DNA of 64,000 nt from Liolophura sinensis (GCF_032854445.1 NC_088296.1:7478966-7542965), one strand, 5' to 3'; positions 45,855 through 58,184 are shown, numbered from the stretch's first letter. Notes: generated from the letters alone by a model not told the origin. Made by a program: numbers and translations.

Positions 45855-46060
45855 ATACCTATCAATTCCCCAACTGTTTTGCATATGAAAGAGTAACTTT
45901 AACCAATGTGGTGACAAAACCACATTGGTTGAATCGGCCAATTGCAGTTAGGGCTTCAGAAAAATTCTAATTTGATCAGTACATCCACAGGATAATGCCT
46001 TCAGAATATGCTTGAGTAAACATCTTTCAAACATATCAAAAGGTTGAAGAATTACCATAA
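45855..46060 (-). repeat. Dispersed repeat of about 210 bp, inverted copy
   Basis: On the minus strand GGTAATTCTTCAACCTTTTG, TATTCTGAAGGCATTATCCT and TTCAACCAATGTGGTTTTGT match 20608, 22105, 40725 and 58625 in order. It starts about 80 bp from exon 2. Confidence 0.55.
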
Positions 46061-46135
46061 TGAAAACATCATGGGAAGTTCAAAGGAATGATTATGCCTA
46101 CATGTAACTCCATATTGGCAATATAGCAACATTAA

Positions 46136-46290
46136 CATGGAGTGATGATCATGGCATGGTGATCATGGCATGGTGATAATGGCATGGTGATCACTGAATG
46201 ATGATCATGGAATGATGATAATGATATGGTGATCATGGAATGATGATAATGACATGGTGATCATGACATGATGATCATGACAAGATGTTC
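46136..46290. repeat. Short tandem repeat of ATGGCATGGTGATC / ATGATGATAATG
   Basis: About ten loosely conserved 15-18-bp units. Confidence 0.7.
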
Positions 46291-46386
46291 ACATACAGTC
46301 ATGTCTTGAAGCATCTTGAAAGGAACACTACAGGATTTTGAACACTGACCAAATATACCTCTGTTTGTGCATCACGTGATTCATAC

Positions 46387-46640
46387 TCTCAAAAAACTGA
46401 TCTATTTGCTTTAACAGAAAGTCTGTTGTCTGAGTGATGATAGAATGTATTCTGTTATTATAACATAAGACAGTGTTATGTTCAACATATTATCCAGTTA
46501 GTCTTATAGAATCTTTATGATGAATTAATGGATTGTGTGTGCTATATTCAACAGAATAATCTGTTGGAAAGGCAGAATACATCCTTGTATCATTCAGACA
46601 ACAGACTTTCTGTTAAAATGAACACATTAATGTCTGGAGT
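46387..46640. mobile_element. Foldback MITE, copy D (TA-flanked)
   Basis: It begins CTCTCAAAAAACTGATC and ends GTCTGGAGTG next to TA. The inner blocks GAGTGATGATAGAATGTATT and AGAATACATCCTTGTATCAT are inverted relatives. Confidence 0.6.
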
Positions 46641-46880
46641 GTAGTTTTCAAACGATGTCTTAGCTGCTCTAAGCCAATAATCGCAGTGTCTTTTGTCATG
46701 TTCTCAGAAACTCAGAGTCGTCTTAAGTAATATTCACTCAGACAACAGACTTTCTGTTAAAATGAACAGATTAATGCTTTAAGAGTAGCTTTCAAACGAT
46801 GCCTTGGCTGCTCTAAGCCAATAATCACTGTGTCTTTTGTCACGTTCTCAGAAGCTCAGAGTTGTCGTGAATAATATGGG
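46593..46880. repeat. Tandem duplication of MITE end plus flank, two copies of about 143 bp
   Basis: CAGACAACAGACTTTCTGTT at about 46597 and 46740, each followed by GCTGCTCTAAGCCAATAATC and TGTTCTCAGAA or its variant. Confidence 0.75.
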
Positions 46881-48390
46881 ATCTAAAAAAATATTTCTAT
46901 AAAACAAACCAGCTAAGCCTTATGATAAAGCTTCAAAATTGAAGCTTTTGTGTTAGAAACTTTTTCTGGAAAAATGATCAGGATACTGATGACATATATG
47001 TACATAAGAAGGTTTCAGCATGCTGTAGTACACATAAGTATCAGGTTAGAAATCTGCAGACAAGAAACGACAGTTCACCATTTTGGCCTCACATTATTTA
47101 ATATTATCTCCTGTTTCTTGCGAAGAATCATGATGCTGGAAACTCGGAATGTATATGTCAATACTGACAAAAGTAGGCAAGAAATCGAAGTATCATCTGC
47201 CTGTCTTACCTATCAATTTGCTGTTTTATCGGAAATAAATTTCTTGTTTTAACCAATTATACATGTTTGTATATATGTATATAGCTGTGAATTCAACCTG
47301 TCTCCCCCTGTCTAGAGCTATAGACTTGTCCCCAACTCCTGAGAACCATCTGGCAAATCTTCCTAGCATCTTCTTTAAGGTGTTAGTTTACAGGATGCAA
47401 TTTGTTCATGATGGCTATTCCCCTCCCCCCCCCCCCCCCCCCAAGATTTTCAAAAGTTTCTCTGTGTTAAAGTACATGTACACGCATCAATAAAATGCAC
47501 TGTTAGCATAAAGTGCAAAAACATTCCCTCCCCATCTCTCCTAAAAAAAATTCCACATATTTTTTTTGTCTGAAAATGGTCAGTTACTGTTAACTTGAGA
47601 TCACACTTCATCTGCCTCAGCCCAGCTGGAGTATCACCATGGTGATGGGTAAGTCTACTGATCTTCCGGGGGAGATCAGGATGCTATATGCCCAGAACAT
47701 TTCATTTTTTTTAAAAATGCAACACTCAATATTATATACCCAGTCTCTGCTCTCCTAGCTTTTTTTTTTTTTTAAAATAAGACTTTACAAGCTTTGCCTC
47801 TCCTGGGGAGGGAAGGGGTGGGAGAGGGAGTGGGGGAAGCTGATTGCTTGAAAAATAGTTTCACAGCTGTATTAAGACCCAGATGGTCTCCTATATGAAG
47901 GTATGTACTAGTACCATAATATGCTGTATACATACAGTAACATGTCTGTAGAACTGATGAGTCATCAGAATATCACACTATCAGATGTAAAGCCAAACAA
48001 ATGTAACATATGTTCAAGAATACACGGCTATAAAAAAAAACAAAAAAAAAACGTTTGTTCAATTTACCTAAACCCCAGGATTTTTAGGGCTTCTATTTTT
48101 TTTTTCTTTCATTTTTTAACAAAAGTTTCCATTTAAAGGCAAACTGCACTAAACAACGAAAGAAATGATTTCCTGGAGAAAAAAGCTCAGTGAAAACAAC
48201 CGAGTAGGGCTTTCTTGGAGAGTCGGTGAAAGGCTTGTGCGAATCATACACACTTTAAGCATAGACTTCACTACAGGTATATCACGAAGCAATTACAAAT
48301 ATCTACAGTGTTTTTTGTACCAAAGAACGAGAGAATTACTTGACAAGTTTGCACCCATTTGAGAACCAGTGGTAGGAATTCAAAAGGAAA

Positions 48391-48570
48391 ACCGGCCCGG
48401 ATAGCACAGTTGGTAGAGCGTCCGCTTCGGGACCGGTAGATCCAGGATCAATCCTTGATCGAGTCACACTTAGGACTTTAAAGAAGGAAGTTGTAACTTC
48501 CTCGCTTGGCGTTCAGCATGAAGGGGATAGTGCAACGACTGGGTGACCCATATCAGTATCTCGGACCTTT
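48391..48570 (+). mobile_element. Second-family tRNA-SINE, 3'-truncated
   Basis: Head CCGGCCCGGATAGCACAGTT and B-box-like CAGGATCAATCC, body GGAAGTTGTAACTTCCTCGC and GGGGATAGTGCAACGACTGG. It stops after ATATCAGTATCTCGGACC. Confidence 0.7.
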
Positions 48571-49033
48571 TTGGAAGGGTCAGTCCTGTTATCCTCATCA
48601 AACATGTTTTTTAATTATGGCCTCATTCCCCCACTTGACTGTAATGTTACATTTGTCCGCTACCCTAAAACTGACCCTTGTAACAATGAATGGGGGACAA
48701 ACTTCAGTGTTTTCAGCATTACATGCATGTGTACAGTGCCCGTATTTAGAAACCAGATGTTTGCTATATACTCTAACCCTTAGGGTCAACCGCAGTGATT
48801 GGGTAACGTAATTTAGATAAATTACATGTGCCCGCAAAATTAAATTAGAGGCAAACTTGGCTTGTTAAATCAGTCGTAACCTATCTGGAAAATGTCATGC
48901 GGGATTTCAAGAGCAAACCCACAAGTGTAAAGGGAATCTAATACAAGAACATGTAGTTTTAAAAGCTTATAATCATATTAATTGGGTTGATTAGTGAAAT
49001 CTGTCTTTTCTTAATAATCTTGTTTTTTCTTTT

Positions 49034-49340
49034 GTTAAAAACGTTCTTTAACAATTTGGTGGAGGCTATGTACTTCATTTGCATACTGAAGTGTACACTC
49101 TGTATCTGACCATAAAATTCTTAATGTTCATAGGGTTTTTTGTTAAAATCTTTCTTTAACAGACTGATGCGGGCTGTGTGCTTAATTTGCATGCTGAAGT
49201 GTACACTCTGTATCTGACCATAAAATTCTTAATGTTCATAGGTTTTTTTTGTTAAAAATGTTCTATAACAGTCTGATGCGGGCTGTGTGCTTAATTTGCA
49301 CACTGAAGTGTACACACTGTATCTGACCATAAAATTAATC
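49034..49340. repeat. 108-bp tandem repeat, three copies
   Basis: Units start GTTAAAA at 49034, 49142 and 49251. Each holds GAAGTGTACACTCTGTATCT and CATAAAATT. Confidence 0.88.
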
Positions 49341-49433
49341 ATCTTCTGTTCTTGAACAGTTTCAAGTGAGCTGTACTTGAATGTAAAAGTTTTGTATTTT
49401 ACCTTAACATTGCCCCAAAAAGGTAGTTTTGTA

Positions 49434-49599
49434 TTTCATTTATTTATTTGAGTGGAGTTTTATGCCTTACTCAAGAATATTTCACTTATTCGACGGCAGC
49501 CAGCATTATGGTGGGAGGAAACTGGGGAGAAAGTGGGGGAAACCCATGACCATCCACAGATAGCTGGATGACCTTCCCACGGCTGGAGAGGAAAGCAGT
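49434..49599 (-). mobile_element. MetaSINE-like SINE, head missing
   Basis: ATTTATTTATTTGAGTGGAG tail, CCTTACTCAAGAATATTTC, CAGCATTATGGTGGGAGGAA. It stops after CTTCCCACGGCTGGAGAGGA. Confidence 0.75.
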
Positions 49600-50007
49600 T
49601 TTGTAAGAGGCAAACAAATGTCATAAAATATCACTTTTGATGCTAAAATTTACATACTTCCAAAAGAATATGAACTTAACTTCCAAGCAACTTAGAAGAG
49701 CTGAATTCCCAGAATCAGGAAAAATGAGCAACTTAGTCATGGAAGGAGTGTATGTGAGCTTGGGATTTTACACCGTACTTAGCAATTATTCAGTCATGCA
49801 TGACGAGGAGTAGTAATTCAGTACATGCACATATTGTCTTCTTGAGGCAAGGCCAGTCAATGCCACTAAATTGTAGTTTATGTATGCTTCCCATTTGTAT
49901 TTAGATCTACAGTAAACAAGCACATCTACAGCTTACCCTCAACAGTCAATGCTTCTTTACACTTACATTTACACTTTACAGTCAAGTCACTTCAATTTTA
50001 CACATCC

Positions 50008-51195
50008 ATGTACAGTTTACAGTCAACAGTCTATGCTGTTTTACATGTCTATGTACAGTTTACAGACAACAGTCAATGCTGTTTTACATGTACATGTACA
50101 GTTTACAGACAACAGTCTATGCTGTTTTACATGTCTATGTACAGTTTACAGTCAACAGTCAATGCTGTTTTACATGTACATGTACAGTTTACAGACAACA
50201 GTCAATGCTGTTTTACATGTACATGTACAGTTTACAGACAACAGTCTATGCTGTTTTACATGTACATGTACAGTTTACAGTCAACAGTCTATGCTGTTTT
50301 ACATGTACATGTACAGTTTACAGACAACAGTCAATGCTGTTTTACATGTCTATGTACAGTTTACAGACAACAGTCAATGCTGTTTTACATGTACATGTAC
50401 AGTTTACAGACAACAGTCTATGCTGTTTTACATGTCTATGTACATTTTACTGTCAACAGTCTATGCTGTTTTACATGTACATGTACAGTTTACAGTCAAC
50501 AGTCTATGCTGTTTTACATGTACATGTACAGTTTACTGTCAACAGTTTATGCTGTTTTACATGTTCATGTACAGTTTACAGTCAACAGTCAATGCTGTTT
50601 TACATGTACATGTACAGTTTACTGTCAACAGTCAATGCTGTTTTACATGTACATGTACAGTTTACTGTCAACAGTCAATGCTGTTTTACATGTACATGTA
50701 CAGTTTACAGTCAACGGTCTATGCTGTTTTACATGTTCATGTACAGTTTACAGTCAACAGTCTATGCTGTTTTACATGTACATTTTACTGTCAACAGTCT
50801 ATGCTGTTTTACATGTACATGTACAGTTTACAGTCAATGCTGTTTTACATGTACATGTACAGTTTACTGTCAACAGTTTATGCTGTTTTACATGTTCATG
50901 TACAGATTACAGTCAACAGTCAATGCTGTTTTACATGTACATGTACAGTTTACTGTCAACAGTCTATGCTGTTTTACATGTACATGTACAGTTCACTGTC
51001 AACAGTCTATGCTGTTTTACATGTTCATGTACAGTTTACAGTCAACAGTCAATGCTGTTTTACATGTACATGTACATTTTACTGTCAACAGTCAATGCTG
51101 TTTTGCATGTAGATGTACAGTTTACTGTCAACAGTCAATGCTATTCTACATGTACATGTACAGTTTACAGTCAACGTTGTGTGCATGTACATGTG
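50008..51195. repeat. 43-bp minisatellite, about 27 copies
   Basis: The unit is ACAGTTTACAGTCAACAGTC plus TATGCTGTTTTACATGTACATGT, with variants at a few sites (ACAGAC/ACTGTC, CTATG/CAATG, GTACATG/GTCTATG) and some shortened units near 50770-50850. Each unit has the palindrome ACATGTACATGT. The 43-bp period rotates the frame and the unit has no stop in any plus frame, so three frames of about 385-400 residues are open across the array. Confidence 0.95.
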
Positions 51196-51949
51196 TACAT
51201 TATCACATGTTAACAAAGCAACCTCCATGACGCCAACACAATAGTGTACCGCTAAAAAAAAAAAAAAAAAACTTAGAAAACTGTTTCAGAAACTCCAGTG
51301 GCTCAAGATTCTCTTGTAGTTAGATACTGAATCTGTGAATTTTTTGTGGCCCATATCACGAAAAGACAATGCTCATTAACAAAAACCATGGACAAAGAAA
51401 AAACATTAACGAAGCCATATATTAATACTTTCTCCAATCTGATAACACAACCTGGCAAAAAACACACAAAGATATGCATTTATACAACCAAGGTTTTACT
51501 TTCGTCACTTTTTTTTTTTTAAAAGAATCTAAATGCAGTCCTGTAGTATGCTCCGCCTTAATCCATCATAGTGTAAACATTTCACACTCAAGAGTCTATA
51601 GACTCTGATACTTACATGTATAACTGTAAACGGGTTTTGGAGATTCAATGATCATCACTTTATTAATATGACACAATGTGTATTCTGTTGTAATAAAACT
51701 AAGAACCTAAATGTGATTGATTTTTTACATGTAAAAGATCTGTACATACAGATACATGTGCATCTGTGTTCTTACAAGTGTACCCTTCGTTTGTTTAAGT
51801 TATCAGGCCACTACTTCTGACTGGAGTCTGGGAAATCAGATTCTGGTAATCCATTCTGGTAACCTGAAAAATCTGTTTCGCAGAATCCAGTCCAAAAGTA
51901 CTGCCCTGATAACTAAACATGCTAAGGGTACACTTGTAAACTTGAAGAT

Positions 51950-52440
51950 ACATATCAGGAGTGGTGGAAAGTTATAAAATTTATTGCGGACGGGGAAGTG
52001 GGGGGGGGCTAATGCAGCAGGAGTAGCATACATTAGCCTCCACATTTTTCGGGGGGGGGGGGGGGGGGGGGGTTATGAGTAGGGTGATGTGGGGTGGTTA
52101 AAACACAGTTCTCTTACACACATATCAGGAGTGATGGAACATTATAAAATTTAATGGGGGGAGGGAGAGGGGCTAATGCAGCAGGAGTAGTATACCTTAG
52201 CCTCCACACTTTGGGGGGGGGGAGTGCGGGGGGCTGAGTGGGGGAAGGGGGGGTAAAATACAGTTCTCTTACACACATATCAGGAGTGGTGGAACGTTAT
52301 AAAATTTAATGGGGGGGGTGGAGAGGGGCTAATGCAGCAGGAGTAGTATACCTTAGCCTCCACACTTTTGGGGGGGGGCGGATGGCTGAGTGGGGGGGTG
52401 GGGGTGGGGGGTAAAATACAGTTTTCTTGCACATACAAGT
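51950..52440. repeat. 156-170-bp G-rich tandem repeat, three copies
   Basis: CATATCAGGAGTG(G/A)TGGAA recurs at about 51951, 52121 and 52278. Each unit holds GGGGCTAATGCAGCAGGAGT and G-runs of 7 to more than 20. Confidence 0.88.
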
Positions 52441-53559
52441 AGCCTGGGCTAACAGTAACACTACATACAGGTAGGCTTGAAGAAGTTGTTTTTGCCCTTT
52501 GGGTCTTTACTGGTTTGTCTTTACAGGTTTATCTTGCTCCTGTTTACATGCAACTGGAAAGAGCATTGTTGATAAAGGATTTACCAGTTATAATGCTCAT
52601 CATCAGCTGCTTATTGTTCGCCCAATATTCCAACGGGCTGGGTCATCAAATTAGTGCAATTTATTCAGGTGATTATCACAGATATGTACACTTTGATTAG
52701 GATTCTTGGTAGAATTTTAACTTTTTTACTTTTCTCCAAGGTAATGTCTTTAAAAAAAAAAATTCCCGACAGACCAACCGTAAAGGGATCAAGTTATGCC
52801 GAACAGGGAATTTTTAAGGATAGCCTCAGACAAGCACACTATCCTTATTCTATTATTAATCTTCATTTTTTACACAATCTGAGTTTTTTTGTGTGTTTTC
52901 CAAAAATAAAAGACTTCCGAATAATTCTTCATTATCTTCATTATAGTAAAGACCGATGACCAATCAAATGTATGCAGGTTTGTAAATATTCAGATATTAC
53001 ATAGTAAAACGGCAATGTTGTTACAAAGCTCGAGACTGTTTCCACACAAAGAGACACACATATACATGTACATGAATGTTTAATGCTGCATTTATCACAA
53101 ATAAAGAGACGCCTATGAAAATACATAACTCTACATGTCTCAATGAATTCAAGGCTAAAATGATACTCGCATGCCTAAAATACTCACTGTCAATGTAATT
53201 ATTACGTAATTAACTCTAATACAACTTGTAGCATTATTAATTATTAGCACTATTATTAGCATTATTAATTATTAGCACTATTAATTGATACAATGAAATG
53301 AATACACATGTTATTGCTCTGGTTGTCACGAGGGTAAACACAAAAAAAAAATACTGGATCATTAATATGACATAATGATAGCTTTGTGGCCAAGTGCTAT
53401 ACTTGTAACGAGCTCTACTGTATGTGTACTACATGCATGTTTAATAAAGGATTCGTATAATGTAATGATTTTGTTGTCTAAGTTTAGTTTATGACATGTT
53501 TTAACGTGTATTCATAAGCAAAAATAAACAGATCAATCTACATCTCACTGGACTGAAGT

Positions 53560-53856
53560 TTATTTATTTGTTTACTTATGTGATAGGAGTAATACGCTAT
53601 ATATTGATTGATGTTGTACGCCGTACTCAAGAATATTTCACTTATACGATGGCGGCCAGCATTATGGTGGGAGGAAACGGGGCAGAGACCGGGGGAAACC
53701 CACGACCATCCGCAGGTTACGGGCAGACCTTCCCACGTACGGCCGGAGAGGAAGCCAGCATGATCTGGACTTGAACTCACAGCGACCGCATTGGTGAGAG
53801 ACTCCTAAGTCATTATGCTGCGCCAGCGTGCTAACCGACTGAGCCACGGAGGCCCC
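53560..53856 (-). mobile_element. MetaSINE-like SINE, full length with doubled tail
   Basis: One of the best-conserved copies, with head GGGGCCTCCGTGGCTCAGTC on the minus strand. The tail side shows two successive tail-like stretches (TTTATTTATTTGTTTACTTA ... ATACGC, then ATTGATTGATGTTGTACGCC), as if inserted in an older tail. Confidence 0.85.
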
Positions 53857-53880
53857 AGAATATGTCACATACATGTATAT

Positions 53881-54086
53881 GTCAGCAGCTGGCATTATGG
53901 CGAGAGGAAACCGGGCAGAGCCCACGAAAACCCACAACCAACCGCAGATTGCTAGCCAACCTTCCTGGCACAAGTGGAGAGCAAGTCAACATGAGCAAGG
54001 TTTGAACTCACAGCCTTCACATTGGTGAGAGGCTCCTGGGTCATTGTGTCACACTAACACGCTAAGCACTGGGCCACGTAAGCCCA
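53881..54086 (-). mobile_element. MetaSINE-like SINE, tail missing, adjacent to another
   Basis: It starts in the body (GGCATTATGGCGAGAGGAAA) and runs to the head (GGGCTTACGTGGCCCAGTGC on the minus strand). It is about 25 bp from the previous copy. Confidence 0.75.
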
Positions 54087-54639
54087 TGGCTGGAATGGGT
54101 TTAATAGCGTAACTCTGAGATTAGAACATTCAAGTACACGTGGAGAAAATGACAATAACCTTGACTTTCTCAAAACTCTTCAAAATTCCTGATTTTACAA
54201 ATGACGATTCATGACTCTCCGAAGTACATAAGTATTTTCATGACTGTAGCTGTGTAGCCACCCTATAGTAGGGTACAGTACACTGTATCAATGTCTTAAC
54301 TCTGAAAAAGCGGTTTGTATTAGACTGTTAAATTATTCTGCCTCCAGGCCCCTTTGAATACACATTACCAAAGAGCTGGTATGGGTATACAGCTTGGCAA
54401 TGCTTTTCCCACCTGCAGCCCACTTTACTGTATAACAACACACTGTCTAGGGCTCCTCTATACATCCATTCAATGCACCCCCCCCCCACCCAACCCCAAG
54501 TGGGTGGTCCCCCTCGCACCCTACCCGTTTTTGAATAGCTTTTCGAGGGCAACGCATACATGATGGACCTTAAACACAGCGTATGTACCACAGTAATACT
54601 CAAATTGATAATTTTTTTTTATACATGTAAATGACAAAG

Positions 54640-54770
54640 TTAAGAATTTTTAATTCTGGGATGGTGGTCAGTCTTGTGGCTGGAGGTGACTGATGCCTGG
54701 TGTAAACCACCGACCTTTGGCAGGTTACTGATGAGCTTTCTCACATGTGATGAACAAATATACACGTATA
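54640..54770 (-). mobile_element. Degenerate SINE body of the second subtype
   Basis: GATGGTGGTCAGTCTTGTGG, AACCACCGACCTTTGGCAGG and GCTTTCTCACATGTGATG match 25445-25580. Confidence 0.45.
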
Positions 54771-54884
54771 TATGTAAAAGTTTAATCAGAAAAGTATATG
54801 CTGACGTAGAACTGAATTAGAAATCATATCTGATAAGATTATGAAGGCTACAATGTACTGTTCAGGTAAGGAGAAGGTATTAAT

Positions 54885-54966
54885 TTCACAGACATGATCA
54901 AATAATCTGACTTCATAGAAATGATAAAATAATATGACTTCATAGAAATCATAAAATAATCTGTCC
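54885..54966. repeat. 27-bp tandem repeat, three copies
   Basis: GACTTCATAGAAAT(G/C)ATAAAATAAT units. Confidence 0.75.
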
Positions 54967-55229
54967 TGGCCACATAAACTTCCTCTAATATGCCCAAAAA
55001 CTAGCACAATCTGTGGCTAAATTCATTAAGGATATTGTATAAAGATGCATGATAACGGATATGAAGTAAAGGCAACAAAGTTACAAAAAGTATACCAAGT
55101 TCATGTGGCACAGCTGGTAATAATGTTACATTTTCAGGTTACAACATGGTAAAATTTGTATGCAATGTTGCACATCACTTTTCTCTACTAGCTCACTCAG
55201 TGCTGCATTCTGAACAATATGTCTATATT

Positions 55230-55440
55230 TCTTCCATAGCTAATTTTTTTCATTTTGTCCTAGTTTGAGAGATCTACTGATCTTAGAAAGCTGTTTGGAG
55301 GTTTTGTCGGGTAGGGGGGCGGGGGGGTACAATGATTGCCTGGTGGGAAAATGGACATGTAAATTTCACCAACAAAGGAAATATTTTTTCTGACCTCTAC
55401 TTGCCTCCAAAATGCACTTCAGTGGGCAAATATTCTTCTT
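55230..55440 (+). repeat. Dispersed repeat shared with 27025 and 40510, diverged
   Basis: CATTTTGTC, GAGATCTACTGATCTTAGAAA, GGAGGTTTTG and TAAATTTCA occur in the same order. It is interrupted by a G-run. Confidence 0.4.
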
Positions 55441-56139
55441 AATTAACCTACAGTACTTCTGGTGTTCAAACTTTAATCAGATTTTATTTTTCAGATAATA
55501 GTCTAGATTTTCTGTATTCCACCTAAAGTTTGGCAATGTCTTTACAGTGATACTTTTGATGGCAAAAGTAAAATATTTCTGATCAGAAATTCATCAAACT
55601 TCACCAAAATACCTTAAATGGCACTACAAGAAGGATGAATCAAGCAGAATAAAGAAAAATGTATCATTTGAAAAAGGCTTAATTTTAGGGGAAACAAAGT
55701 ACAGTGTTTTCTATAGAAATATTTATAAAGAATTTGTGTATAAAATTGAATATAATACATTTTCATGGGAAGCAGCTTGCCACTTGCTATGAATACCAGC
55801 TTAGACGAGCTATAAGCACTTAGAGTTATGAATACCCTGGGCAACAATGGTAGTAGAAAAGCAGACAGAAGACACTGACACTGAGTACAGTAAGCATGTC
55901 CCCTCTGGGGTGGCATGCAGAGAGGGTCAGGTGGAGAGACCAAGGCTTTCTTGAGGGGTCAGTCATTCAGGCTTAATCAAACAGAAATGCAGCTAAAAAA
56001 AATGTCAGGCTATTTACTTGAAGAGGACAAGAGTTAACCCTGATATTGAAATTGAGGGGAGTTTTAGAAAATGTGGAAAATCTCACATTTCTCATCAGGT
56101 ACTCCCTAATTTGCAAAGAAATCAGACAAGGGGCTAAGG

Positions 56140-56167
56140 CGAGGGTGGGTGGGGGGGGGGGGGGGGG
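56140..56167. repeat. G-run (about 19 G)
   Basis: GGGTGGGTGGG leading into a long G homopolymer, a potential quadruplex former. Confidence 0.8.
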
Positions 56168-57118
56168 CAGCAATCTTAGAAGTGCACTAGGCTTTGTACC
56201 ATATCAAGATCATTCATACTTATACATGTAGCTAACACGTGTTTGTCAAAGGGGCGACTCTGTGCCCTTTGTATTCTGATGAAATTCCCTAGCTATCTTT
56301 TGTAAGTTTTTTGTCTGGTGTACCCTTGACCCTTGCAGGGAAAAATAGGGTCTGAAGACAGAAAATTATTATTATTTTCTGTTTTATTTTGGTAATGAAA
56401 AGATTGGAAATTTGAGGAAATTAACACGGACAGAGAAAAATTTTCTCTATCAAAATCTTTTATAGTGCTGGTAAGGCACTATTTTGAAGAATTGGTGGGG
56501 GGGTATATATACCATCTCATATACCACACATCTAATTTCAGGGAAAAAAAGTAATTAATAATGACAGTTTTTCTCCATGTAATTTGTGGTTTGTATATAG
56601 CCACACTATGACATTCGGCCATCTTATCAACAATAAAGGTACATTTGAAATGTAATGAGTCAGAAGTTCGCCAGTTTTGGCAAAGTCCCATTGTGTACTA
56701 TGACTAGTCGCCCTTTTGTACACGAACACTGTCGCCATTTTATCATAAGATTTCACTGAGTGAATGAAACAATCAATAGAAGGAACAGCGTTGATGAAAA
56801 AATAATTAATATCCTATCTAGATGCATATAAATGTGCCACAGGAACTTGTTGTATAGAAACAAGAAAAAACTAGAACTGCATGCAGTTATGCGGCTTCCA
56901 AGAGGTCTGTACACACAGCTTTTACTTTTCCCTTTAGAAACGTGAAATAACAAGGATTTTTTTTTTCTGAAGTTTCAAATTTCTAACATCTTTCTTTGTG
57001 ACATTTTTCTAGTTTGTAACATTTTTCTAGTTTGTAATGCTTTTCTTACTCAACGATGAAGGAAATGATATATACATGTACTTTGTTGAGTCACTGTTTG
57101 ACAGTATTCATTACTGGA

Positions 57119-57276
57119 TTTCTTTGATTGGTGTTCTGCATCTTACTCAACAATGTTTCACTTATTCGATCACAGCCAGCATTATGTTGAGAAAAAACAG
57201 CCTAAGGAAACCCACGACCATCCCCAGGTTGCTGGAAGACCATCCCCAGGTTGCTGACAGACCTTCCCACGCAAGG
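57119..57276 (-). mobile_element. MetaSINE-like SINE with an internal duplication
   Basis: GATTGGTGTTCTGCATCTTA, CAGCATTATGTTGAG, then CCATCCCCAGGTTGCTG occurs twice in a row (about 57207 and 57240) before CAGACCTTCCCACGCA. The head is missing. Confidence 0.7.
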
Positions 57277-57825
57277 GATATTATTACTGCGCAACAACCA
57301 GCGTCATGTAGAATACATGTTAATTACATCTGATTTGCATATGCAAATTTAGTTTCAATGTTAATTCACATGTTTGAGGCAGGGAGGGCATTACAAGACA
57401 TGCAGCCTCCAGCCACAACAATTTCTCAACTCCGCTATTGTTAAGGTACATGTCCATGTAGTTTGGAGGATCTTGGTCGTGATAAGAGGACGACTGCGCA
57501 ATACACATGTGCATTATGACAAACTGTGAGCGACAAGTCAAGCAAAACTATCTCCATTGTACTCATAGTCACGAGCAGGGAAATGTGTTCTTCAATGGGA
57601 AAAAAACATCACCCTAAATGGGTAAATTTCACAATTCTACACATTTATGTAGGTCTACTACCAGGAAAACAAACTATCTAAGGCAAGACATATTACTATT
57701 GTTACTTTTCCATAAGGAGTTTTAAATTTTTTTTATGGTGAAAGCTTATTCAATGCCTAGCTCGTCACAGTTAACTTCACTGTATTTACATATCCAGTAG
57801 TTTGCACATATAACCATGTAAATGG

Positions 57826-57905
57826 CCAATGATTGGTTCAGAGCAGCTATGACATTATTCCAAAGCTATAAATCCTCTTATCAAATTGGAATTAATTAAG
57901 CAGCT
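57826..57905 (+). repeat. Dispersed repeat fragment (GATTGGTTCAGAGCAGCTATG)
   Basis: Matches the parts at 5450-5520 and 58405-58460. Confidence 0.45.
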
Positions 57906-58184
57906 GCCTACAACATCACAGTAAAGATTACATGTACATACAATTCAGCTTAGCCAAAACAATGTCTCCACTCATCCCTTACCAATATCACTACTAGATG
58001 CCACACCCCCTGACATTTAGTCCCACCCTCTATTTAAACCCCACCCTCTTCATTAGCCCGCCCTTCCCTACTGTTGTTATTTAAATCAGTCTGTTAAATA
58101 AGTTTCTCAAGCGAAATTATTCAATCAAGATATCTACAGTATATACATTACCTGAAGCTGGTTTTGGTAAATCTGACTTTGATC

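Noticed and set aside
48391-48465. Possible tRNA gene (A- and B-box-like sequence, also at 5105 and 63921)
   Set aside because: The cloverleaf is not closed, and the same head is followed by the same non-tRNA body in each copy that extends past the head (5105 and 48391), so it is a SINE head.
49949-51230. Three overlapping plus-strand frames of 384-401 residues
   Set aside because: They are translations of the 43-bp minisatellite in three rotations. No initiation context, no domain, and they lie in an intron on the opposite strand.
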